DNA of 7,205 bases from Thermotogae bacterium (lineage in GTDB: Bacteria > Thermotogota > Thermotogae > UBA12178), in NCBI GenBank assembly GCA_003641795.1, contig QNAP01000091.1, forward strand, positions 1 through 7,205, given 5' to 3'. The translations under genes and the position numbers were made by a program. This document shows, in pieces, positions 1 to 5,649 of this stretch. The notes under the pieces were generated by a model. That model did no database searches. It was not told the origin of the DNA and saw nothing but the letters and a program-made list of their open reading frames with translations. Within the stretch, counting starts at the first letter, position 1; every line of letters begins with the position of its first letter.

Positions 1-1270
1 CGTTCCCGCTTTTACGCACTGCAAAAAGACGGGTGAAGGTTACGCTATCTCCAGCTTTGAAATGCGCAACCCAATCTTCTTGCTTTCCTGACACGGCACC
101 TTTGGTGGCTTCGTAAGCGTTGAATTCGCTTGGTATCCATCTGAAAAGACCGTCTCTGAATTCGCGGCTTTCGTAGACCCAGGTGTTCCCATAGACGAAT
201 TTCTCGAAATCAGAATAAACCGTTGGATGTGATGGAAGGATCTCACTCACAAAAACACCGTACTTTTTCGAGTAATTAGCTCTCCAGTCTTCCATAGATG
301 CAAATATGTAAGTTGCCCCCCACCACAAAGGTTTCATGTTGTCCGTTGCGGGGAAGAGTATGTAAGGTTTGCCGTCAACAATCGTGATTGCATCTCGTGC
401 TTTCCAATAGTCAAAGGGGGAGATGTTAAGCTGTTCTGCCCAAACTAACCGTCTGAATACGGGTAATATGTGGAGAGCTTCCGGATCGATATCCGTCAAC
501 GGGTGTGTAGCCATGATTTGGAGCTTCATCAGGTCGGCGTAAGTTGCGAAATCAAAGGTGGAATCAACCAGAATTTCACCTGTGGCAAAGATGTGACTCA
601 CAATGGTTTGAGTCAAACCAGGGAAAAGGTCAGAGCGGAGCTTGGAAACTATCGTGGTGCATACCGGCCCTGGTTGCAAAATACGCACTTCTACTGGTTT
701 GAAATCATAGGAAACCTTTTCTGCGTGTTTGCCTAGGTTCCCGTCGATGTAGTACGTGCTGCCAACCCATCCTGCGACTCTGGCTATGCCCAATTCTTTG
801 AAGATATCCCCTTCAAGGGTTCCATACTTGACCACGTGAGTGAGACCGTGATCGTCTACTTCGACCTTAAAGGGAACGTGAATGTGTTCAACGATCTGCT
901 TTCCATCCTCTTCTTTTACCGCAAAAACTGGGTCGTATTTGACGGCTTCTACATCGAATTCGTCGCTGACAACTATCTTCTCTTCCTCAGTGAAGAGAAA
1001 GATGAGCAAGTCGTTTGAGGAAAGCTTCTTGTTGCCGTCGATGTCGTCAATCTGGAAGGGAATTTCGCGGTTTTGTGCATCCAGGACTCTCAAAGAATCC
1101 CAGTTTGCATCGAAGTCTTCGCCAACCAGCTCCAGGAGTTCCCACATACTTATCCTGAATGGTACGGGTGTGGATGTCTTTTGATCTGTGATGACGTTCA
1201 ACGTCACGGCCGACGAAAAAACCAGAGCCGCACCGAGTAAAACTACCAGCACCCAAGCGGCTTTTCGCAT
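1..1270 (-). CDS. Secreted protein of unknown function, 3' end outside the window
   Basis: The frame is open from an ATG at 1268-1270 down to the window edge, giving 423 codons without a stop. The start is supported by a GGGAGGT ribosome binding site at 1277-1283, six bases upstream. Residues 1-21 form a signal peptide: Met-Arg-Lys, a hydrophobic stretch, then a likely cut after FSSA. There is no lipobox cysteine, so the protein is probably released or lies in the periplasm/toga space. Residues 76-87 (DIDGNKKLSSND) look like a dockerin/EF-hand calcium loop. The remainder alternates short beta-type segments and is rich in aromatic residues, which suggests a beta-sandwich, possibly carbohydrate-handling protein. 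The N-terminal layout and a GPV..T motif near residue 201 faintly recall DUF4861 proteins; this is a guess from memory. It is transcribed divergently from a LacI-family sugar operon and shares an operator type with it, which suggests a role in the same sugar pathway. No catalytic motif was recognised. Confidence 0.85.
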   Translation of the reverse strand, partial: MRKAAWVLVVLLGAALVFSSAVTLNVITDQKTSTPVPFRISMWELLELVGEDFDANWDSLRVLDAQNREIPFQIDDIDGNKKLSSNDLLIFLFTEEEKIVVSDEFDVEAVKYDPVFAVKEEDGKQIVEHIHVPFKVEVDDHGLTHVVKYGTLEGDIFKELGIARVAGWVGSTYYIDGNLGKHAEKVSYDFKPVEVRILQPGPVCTTIVSKLRSDLFPGLTQTIVSHIFATGEILVDSTFDFATYADLMKLQIMATHPLTDIDPEALHILPVFRRLVWAEQLNISPFDYWKARDAITIVDGKPYILFPATDNMKPLWWGATYIFASMEDWRANYSKKYGVFVSEILPSHPTVYSDFEKFVYGNTWVYESREFRDGLFRWIPSEFNAYEATKGAVSGKQEDWVAHFKAGDSVTFTRLFAVRKSGN

Positions 1271-1293
1271 GTTTCTACCTCCCTTCGGTTATA

Positions 1294-1307
1294 TGAAACC
1301 GCTTACC
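1294..1307. promoter_or_regulatory. LacI/CcpA-type operator at the secreted-protein promoter
   Basis: The plus-strand sequence TGAAACCGCTTACC matches the perfect palindrome at 1559-1572 at 11 of 14 positions. It fits the published CcpA cre consensus TGWAANCGNTNWCA except for the last base. It sits at the predicted start point of the minus-strand promoter, where a bound repressor would block RNA polymerase. A short inverted repeat CGGTT-N6-AACCG (1286-1301) partly overlaps it and could be a second half-site arrangement or a chance leader hairpin. Binding by the neighbouring LacI protein is inferred. Confidence 0.6.
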
Positions 1308-1313
1308 TTATCA

Positions 1314-1342
1314 ATAATAGCCCTTCCTCTCTCGTAAGTCAA
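1314..1342 (-). promoter_or_regulatory. Sigma-70-type promoter for the secreted-protein gene
   Basis: Read on the minus strand, a -35 box TTGACT (1337-1342) and a -10 box TATTAT (1314-1319) are separated by exactly 17 bases. Each matches the consensus at five of six positions. Transcription would start near 1306-1308, giving a leader of about 37 bases before the ATG. The predicted start coincides with the edge of the operator at 1294-1307. Confidence 0.75.
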
Positions 1343-1519
1343 GTGAAATTAACGGTAATTATGAACGATTTTTGAAAAATATTTTTGATAAGCTTTAAAT
1401 AGCGTGAATTTCCGAATAGATACATAGTAAATTCTAAAGAAATTTAACGCAATACAAAGCTATGATGCAATATTTGGCTTTTAATGGTAATAATTACACA
1501 TAATATGAATTAAATGAAT

Positions 1520-1550
1520 TTGACAATGCCAGTCATTTGGTATAGATTAT
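1520..1550 (+). promoter_or_regulatory. Sigma-70-type promoter of the LacI-transport-GH130 operon
   Basis: A perfect -35 box TTGACA lies at 1520-1525. The -10 region is TATAGATTAT at 1541-1550, where either TAGATT (1543-1548, 17-base spacer) or TATAGA (1541-1546, 15-base spacer with an upstream TGG extended -10) could serve. Transcription would begin at about 1552-1556, only a few bases before the operator palindrome. Confidence 0.75.
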
Positions 1551-1558
1551 TCGACAGA

Positions 1559-1572
1559 TGTAAGCGCTTACA
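1559..1572. promoter_or_regulatory. Perfect palindromic LacI-family operator
   Basis: TGTAAGCGCTTACA is a perfect 14-base palindrome with the central CG typical of LacI/CcpA-family operators. It lies just after the predicted transcription start and four bases before the ribosome binding site (1576-1584) of the LacI-family gene, so the arrangement points to autorepression. The regulator's recognition helix (TATVSRVVN) closely resembles that of CcpA (MATVSRVVN), which binds sites of the same form. Confidence 0.85.
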
Positions 1573-1587
1573 CATGGAGGAAGGTCC

Positions 1588-2562
1588 ATGCCAACGATTG
1601 AAGATGTTGCCAAAGAAGCTGGGGTTTCCACGGCAACTGTTTCGAGGGTGGTCAACAACTCGGGGTACGTTTCGGAGCGTACAAAGCTACGTGTCTGGCA
1701 GGCAATCAAGAAGATTGGCTACACACCCAAAGAATCCGCAAGAGTACTTGCCAAACATAAAAAAATGTATCGCATCGCCGTTTGCATCAGTGAGAGGATA
1801 CGAAAACTCTCCCAAGATAACATAGGCCAGTTTTATGGAGTGGTTGTGGAATCTATACGAAGGGCTTCTGGCGCTTGTGGGATGAAGCCGGGAATCGAGC
1901 TCATGGAAACAGTGGAAGACGAATACGATGGGTACATTCTTATAGGAGCAGACGTGGATCTGAAGGTCTTGAAAAAGTTCCGATCGATGAGGAAACCCTT
2001 CGTTTTAGTGGATCACTACATTCCGGGTCAAGTCATTGATTGCATCATAAGTGATGGGTATGACGGTGCTTACTATGCGGTGAGTTATCTCATAAAGAAG
2101 GGATTGACCCGAATTGTTCACATACATGCTCCTCTCAATGCTTACGGCTTCAGGAGTCGATATGATGGCTATCTCGCTGCTATGGAACACGGAGGCTTGA
2201 TGCCCAAGACGTACGAGTACGACGATATTGCTAACAACATGCCATCGGTCGTGGAGATGATGCTCAGAACTTATGGATTGCCTCATGCGATCTTTGCGTC
2301 CAACGATATCGCAGCTATCAGAGTGATCACCGAGCTTAAGAAGAAAGGCATTCGGATTCCAGAAGATGTTTCAGTCATCGGCTTTGACGACATTGCGTGG
2401 GCGGAGACCTTCGATCCTCCTCTTACAACGCTTCGGGTTTTCAAAGACGAGATGGGAGTGCTCGCGTGCAACAGGTTGAGAGACCTGATCATGGGGGTAA
2501 ATCTTCATCCAGTGAGGATTTCACTGTTTACGCGGTTCGTCAAGCGCAAGAGCTCTATATGA
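1588..2562 (+). CDS. LacI-family transcriptional regulator
   Basis: This 324-residue cytoplasmic repressor has the normal LacI-family size. Residues 3-22 (TIEDVAKEAGVSTATVSRVV) are the helix-turn-helix, and residues 50-58 (SARVLAKHK) contain the hinge helix with the Leu-Ala pair that inserts into the central CG of operators. The periplasmic-binding-protein-like core follows from about residue 61. It includes DGYILIG (114-120), the conserved IFASNDIAA segment (235-243) and the VSVIGFDDI motif (261-269). It ends in the usual TRFVKRKSS tail with no extra tetramerisation helix, so a dimer is expected. The ATG is preceded by GGAGGAAGG at 1576-1584. It is the first gene of the operon, with the sugar-binding protein following 31 bases later. 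The effector is not evident from the sequence; a sugar imported by this transporter or a product of the GH130 enzyme is the natural candidate. Confidence 0.95.
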   Translation: MPTIEDVAKEAGVSTATVSRVVNNSGYVSERTKLRVWQAIKKIGYTPKESARVLAKHKKMYRIAVCISERIRKLSQDNIGQFYGVVVESIRRASGACGMKPGIELMETVEDEYDGYILIGADVDLKVLKKFRSMRKPFVLVDHYIPGQVIDCIISDGYDGAYYAVSYLIKKGLTRIVHIHAPLNAYGFRSRYDGYLAAMEHGGLMPKTYEYDDIANNMPSVVEMMLRTYGLPHAIFASNDIAAIRVITELKKKGIRIPEDVSVIGFDDIAWAETFDPPLTTLRVFKDEMGVLACNRLRDLIMGVNLHPVRISLFTRFVKRKSSI

Positions 2563-2567
2563 GCTCT
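2549..2567. repeat. Short inverted repeat across the regulator's stop codon
   Basis: AGAGCTC (2549-2555) and GAGCTCT (2561-2567) form seven-base arms around a TATAT spacer. The TGA stop at 2560-2562 lies within it. No T run follows, so it is not an intrinsic terminator. It could be a weak RNA hairpin between the regulator and the binding-protein message, possibly affecting processing or stability, or it may be chance. Confidence 0.4.
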
Positions 2568-2593
2568 CAAAATAAGGAAAAGGAGGAGAAAGC

Positions 2594-3853
2594 ATGAGAA
2601 AGTTCGTGTGGATCGGCGTGTTGCTGACACTGGTAACGCTGGTTGGAGCCGTCACCTTGACTTTCTGGACCGCGCCCAACCCAAATCAGGAAGCATTTTG
2701 GAAACCACTGGTAGAACAGTGGAACAAAGAACATCCCGACGTTCAAATTGAGTGGAAAACCATCCCAGCGGCGGGGAGCTCCGAAGAGGCCATACTCACA
2801 GCTATCGCAGCGGGACAAGCTCCGGACATCTGTACCAACATATTCAGCGGATTTGCGGCACAGCTCATCGAGGAGGACGTGCTTGTACCCTTTGACGAAG
2901 AGTTCGGCAAAGACTTCTGGGTTCTCGTTGGAGCGCGTCAGATGGAATCGGTCATCGAAGGATGGGCGTACAAGGGACATCACTACGTGATACCCATCTA
3001 CGCAAATCCGATGCTCATGTGGTGGAGAAAAGATGTACTTCAAGAATTGGGTTACGACAAACCTCCACGAACTTACTCTGAAGTTTACGAGCTGGCAAAG
3101 AAATACGCTGTTCCTGGTGAAAAGTACGCTATGATCGTCCTCAAGGGAAGGAATTGGTGGGACAGGTGGTTCGACTTCATCACCTTCTACTACGCAGCTA
3201 GTGGAGGAAAGGCCTACATCGACGTTGAGAAAGGCAAGGCTGTTTTCAACAACGAGTATGGAAAGAAAGTCGCAGAGTTCATCTACACTATGTTCAAGAA
3301 CAAATGGACCGCCGTGGATTGGGGCGCAGAATTCGCACTGAACAATCTGAGAGCTCTGGGCAGTCTCATGGGACCATGGTCAATCAACTGGGCCAAGGAG
3401 AACTATCCTGACGTCTACAACAACCTGTGGCTTGCACCACCGCTTGTTCCCGATGATTATCCTACCAACGCGCCCATCAAGACCTTTGCCGACACCAAAG
3501 GGCTCGTGATGTTCAAGAGTTGTAAGCACAAGAAAGAAGCCTTCGAATTCATCAAATGGGTCTTCAGCAATCCACAGAACGATGTCAAATGGATTGAAAA
3601 GACCAAGATGCCTCCCGCTCGTGCAGACCTTGGAACCAACCCACTCTTTGCCAAATTCATGGAAGAAGATCCCTATTTTGCCGCCTATGCAAGCCAGGTC
3701 GGAAACGCGGTGCCACCTGCTCTGATTACCACCACTATCGACGTGCAGGAAGCCATGACTACTTTCTTGACAGAGCCCCTTATGTACCTAAAAGCTACGC
3801 CAGAAGAAGCGCTTTCCAAAGCGGTCAAAGAGATCAACAAATTGCTCTGGTAA
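2594..3853 (+). CDS. Extracellular sugar-binding protein of a CUT1-type ABC transporter
   Basis: The 419-residue protein fits the size and pattern of family 1 solute-binding proteins (MalE-like). Residues 1-19 are a signal peptide, and the mature protein opens with VTLTFWTAPNP, a typical first beta strand. There is no lipobox cysteine, so it is not a lipoprotein. Further family hallmarks are a WNKEHPDVQIEW segment (43-54), an AAGQAPDI motif (72-79), YVIPIYANPMLMWWRKDVL (131-149) and a GSLMGPWSI segment (256-264). Many Trp, Tyr and Phe residues (for example 188-200) are available for stacking against sugar rings. The ATG is preceded by AAGGAGGAG (2580-2588). A strong terminator follows the gene, which probably makes this the most abundant product of the operon. 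The ligand cannot be read from the sequence; the GH130 neighbour suggests a beta-mannoside or manno-oligosaccharide. Confidence 0.93.
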   Translation: MRKFVWIGVLLTLVTLVGAVTLTFWTAPNPNQEAFWKPLVEQWNKEHPDVQIEWKTIPAAGSSEEAILTAIAAGQAPDICTNIFSGFAAQLIEEDVLVPFDEEFGKDFWVLVGARQMESVIEGWAYKGHHYVIPIYANPMLMWWRKDVLQELGYDKPPRTYSEVYELAKKYAVPGEKYAMIVLKGRNWWDRWFDFITFYYAASGGKAYIDVEKGKAVFNNEYGKKVAEFIYTMFKNKWTAVDWGAEFALNNLRALGSLMGPWSINWAKENYPDVYNNLWLAPPLVPDDYPTNAPIKTFADTKGLVMFKSCKHKKEAFEFIKWVFSNPQNDVKWIEKTKMPPARADLGTNPLFAKFMEEDPYFAAYASQVGNAVPPALITTTIDVQEAMTTFLTEPLMYLKATPEEALSKAVKEINKLLW

Positions 3854-3863
3854 TCTCGACCAC

Positions 3864-3898
3864 AAACGGGGAGGGGTATGATCCCCTCCCCGTTTTTT
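3864..3898 (+). terminator. Strong intrinsic terminator after the binding-protein gene
   Basis: A 13-base-pair perfect stem (3864-3876 with 3883-3895) closes a six-base loop TATGAT and continues into a T run (3893-3898). The core is GGGGAGGGG paired with CCCCTCCCC. It starts ten bases after the binding-protein stop codon and stands between that gene and the permeases. Partial termination here is a known way to make more binding protein than membrane subunits. No separate permease promoter was recognised, so the permeases probably depend on readthrough. Confidence 0.9.
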
Positions 3899-3904
3899 AC
3901 ATGA

Positions 3905-3913
3905 GGGGAGGGG
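3905..3913 (+). promoter_or_regulatory. Permease ribosome binding site that repeats the terminator's left arm
   Basis: GGGGAGGGG contains the GGAGG core at 3907-3911 and is the obvious ribosome binding site for the first permease. It is identical to the terminator's left arm (3868-3876). The terminator's right arm CCCCTCCCC (3883-3891) can therefore pair with either copy. Pairing with this copy would form a nine-base-pair hairpin with a 13-base loop and hide the site. The GTG at 3929 is 17 bases from the GGAGG core, further than usual. Confidence 0.6.
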
Positions 3914-3928
3914 TCGATTCTGAAAAAG

Positions 3929-4804
3929 GTGAGCAAACTACGCTTGAGAGAAGCGCTACTTGGGTGGCAATTTTCGGGTGTATATCTCGTGTACGCTGCG
4001 ATCTTTTGGGGATATCCTTTTGTCTGGCTCTTGATACTGGCCTTTTCGAGGTGGAGATTTTTCGGAAAACCAAAGCCAATTGGTTTTGACAACTTCGTTC
4101 GGCTCTTTCAAGATCCCATATTTTGGAGGATCTTTTGGAACACGATGAACTTCATGGCATACTTCATTCCCATGGTGGTTTTGGGTGCCTTCCTGTTCGC
4201 ATTGGCGCTTTCAAAAGTTAAGTATTTTAGAACTTTCTTCACCCTGAGCTTCCTCGTGGCAAACGTTTCTTCGGGGGTGGCATACTCGATTCTCTTTTCC
4301 AATCTGTTCTCAGAAACAGGTCCTGTAAACTCGTTTCTCTACAAAACCTTTGGAGTCACCATACCGTGGTTTAGCGATCCTCAACTCGCCCTCTTGTCCA
4401 TTGCCATAATCGTGACCTGGAAGTTCATAGGATATTACGGCCTGATCCTTTTTGCGGGTATGCAGGCGATCCCCAAATCGCTTTATGAAGCAGCGGAACT
4501 CGATGGAGCCAGCAAATGGACGCAGTTTTGGAGAATCACCGTTCCTCTCGTCAATCCGGCGTTGACAACAGTTTTGGTCTTTGCAATAAATTTGACCTTC
4601 GGCATATTCACAGAACCATATATGATCACCGGTGGAGGTCCCATGAGAAGGACCCTCACCTTCTTACTCCACATCTACACCACCGCGTTCCAGAGAATGA
4701 ATCCGTCGTATGCGGCGACACTCGCTATCGTTACCGGAGCTCTCAGTTACGGATGTGTGATCCTCGTGAGAAAGCTGGTGGAGAGAGAGGTGCATCTTAC
4801 ATGA
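3929..4804 (+). CDS. Sugar ABC transporter permease, MalF/UgpA-like
   Basis: From the GTG at 3929 this is a 291-residue integral membrane protein with about six membrane spans (roughly 17-40, 73-95, 102-124, 152-176, 207-228 and 264-282). The cytoplasmic EAA loop is clear at residues 187-206 (EAAELDGASKWTQFWRITVP), with the invariant Gly at 193; it docks onto the transport ATPase. Length and loop position suit the MalF-type member of a CUT1 sugar importer. The start is uncertain: GTG is the first standard start codon, but the ribosome binding site at 3905-3913 fits better with the in-frame CTG at 3920 (adding Met-Lys-Lys) or ATT at 3917. The frame is closed upstream by a TGA at 3902-3904. The stop overlaps the next gene's start (ATGA), so the two permeases are translationally coupled. 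Confidence 0.92.
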   Translation: MSKLRLREALLGWQFSGVYLVYAAIFWGYPFVWLLILAFSRWRFFGKPKPIGFDNFVRLFQDPIFWRIFWNTMNFMAYFIPMVVLGAFLFALALSKVKYFRTFFTLSFLVANVSSGVAYSILFSNLFSETGPVNSFLYKTFGVTIPWFSDPQLALLSIAIIVTWKFIGYYGLILFAGMQAIPKSLYEAAELDGASKWTQFWRITVPLVNPALTTVLVFAINLTFGIFTEPYMITGGGPMRRTLTFLLHIYTTAFQRMNPSYAATLAIVTGALSYGCVILVRKLVEREVHLT

Positions 4805-5634
4805 AGACTCGGAAAAAAATCAAAGTGGGGACGATTTTGTTGTACATCATCATGTTCATATTGTCTCTCATATGGATATATCCGTACGTATGGCTTTTCT
4901 TGGCTTCAGTAAAACCCTCTGAGGAGATCTTCACGCGCTTCCTCCCAACGCAGTTGACACTGGAGCATTACCGTTTCATTTTCGAAACAGCGACACGGAT
5001 GGAAAGACCTTTTGTAAGGGCGCTCCTTAACAGCATTTTCATTGCCTTTACCATTACCTTCTCCGTGGTCTTCACCTCGGCATTCATAGGGTACGGCCTT
5101 TCAAAACTGAGGTATAGGGGAAGGAATGCCGTCTTCAATTTCATCATCTTTCAGATGCTCTTTCCTGGCTTCATGTTTGTCGTCCCCCTCTTCGTGCTGA
5201 TAAGAACTTTAGGGCTTTTGAATACGTACTCTGCCGTAATACTTCCGAGTCTCATCAGCGCTTGGGGTGTCTTCATGTTTGCTCAGGCTTACAAGGCTAT
5301 ACCTCAAGATTACATAGAGGCGGCGAAGATGGACGGTGCGAGCACATTTTGGATCATCCTTCGTGTGATGCTGCCGCTCACACGCTCGACCGCATCCATC
5401 GTGGGACTTTTCACCTTTATTGGTGCGTGGGATAACTTTATGTGGCCACTCATCGTGATGAAAGATTATTATAAAATGCCGTTGGCTGTTCTGCTTGCCA
5501 GCTTCAATCACGAGTACGGGTCATATGTGGGACCGTTAATGGCGGGAGCTGTAATACAAACGATACCAATGGTCTTTATATTTCTTGCGTTCAGGAAGTA
5601 CTTCTTGCAAGGAATATCCATGTCTCTCAAATAA
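4801..5634 (+). CDS. Sugar ABC transporter permease, MalG/UgpE-like
   Basis: This 277-residue membrane protein begins at the ATG at 4801, which overlaps the TGA of the preceding permease by ATGA. A purine-rich GAGAGAGAGG stretch (4781-4790) provides the ribosome binding site. It has about six membrane spans, starting at residues 12-34 with the IYPYVWLFLASVKPSEEIF pattern typical of MalG-type permeases. The EAA loop lies at residues 173-192 (EAAKMDGASTFWIILRVMLP), and the GAWDNFMWPLIVM segment (208-220) is also a hallmark of this family. The same frame stays open upstream to about 4516, but that part lies over the first permease and is not coding. It pairs with the first permease to form the membrane channel. 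No ATPase gene follows, so the energy-coupling subunit must be encoded elsewhere. Confidence 0.95.
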   Translation: MKTRKKIKVGTILLYIIMFILSLIWIYPYVWLFLASVKPSEEIFTRFLPTQLTLEHYRFIFETATRMERPFVRALLNSIFIAFTITFSVVFTSAFIGYGLSKLRYRGRNAVFNFIIFQMLFPGFMFVVPLFVLIRTLGLLNTYSAVILPSLISAWGVFMFAQAYKAIPQDYIEAAKMDGASTFWIILRVMLPLTRSTASIVGLFTFIGAWDNFMWPLIVMKDYYKMPLAVLLASFNHEYGSYVGPLMAGAVIQTIPMVFIFLAFRKYFLQGISMSLK

Positions 5635-5649
5635 GGAGGAGGATGTCGA

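Larger units (their letters stand above)
1271..1587. promoter_or_regulatory. Divergent control region between the secreted-protein gene and the LacI operon
   Basis: This 317-base gap holds no credible gene. Each end has a promoter and a LacI-type operator, listed separately. The middle (about 1343-1519) is very AT-rich. It includes a 12-base palindrome AAAAATATTTTT at 1375-1386 and two TTTTTGA copies 13 bases apart (1369-1375 and 1382-1388). Such A/T tracts may bend the DNA or act as UP elements for the plus-strand promoter. I see no RNA gene or riboswitch fold here. Confidence 0.75.

Noticed and set aside
836..1184. Plus-strand open frames over the secreted-protein gene
   Set aside because: They are antisense to a 423-codon frame with signal peptide, ribosome binding site and promoter.
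2567..3043. 158-codon open frame on the minus strand
   Set aside because: Antisense to the signal peptide and first domain of the sugar-binding protein; the composition is that of a frame shadow.
3802..3835. AAGCGCTT and AAAGCGG operator-like strings near the end of the binding-protein gene
   Set aside because: They match the operator palindrome at only 8-9 of 14 positions, lie within coding sequence and are not next to a promoter.
3901..4089. ATG-started 62-codon frame right after the terminator
   Set aside because: It overlaps the first permease out of frame, has no ribosome binding site of its own, and reads as low-quality sequence. The ATG lies upstream of the real ribosome binding site.
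3685..4092. 135-codon minus-strand frame spanning the terminator
   Set aside because: It runs across the binding-protein end, the terminator and the permease start, all of which are well supported on the plus strand.
4516..4800. Possible 95-residue N-terminal extension of the second permease
   Set aside because: The extension overlaps the conserved C-terminal part of the first permease; the ATG at 4801 with ATGA overlap is the standard arrangement and gives a normal MalG-type length.
5643..5645. ATG directly after the GGAGGAGG site before the GH130 gene
   Set aside because: It is out of frame with GH130 and touches the ribosome binding site; the GTG at 5650 has proper spacing and yields the family N-terminus.
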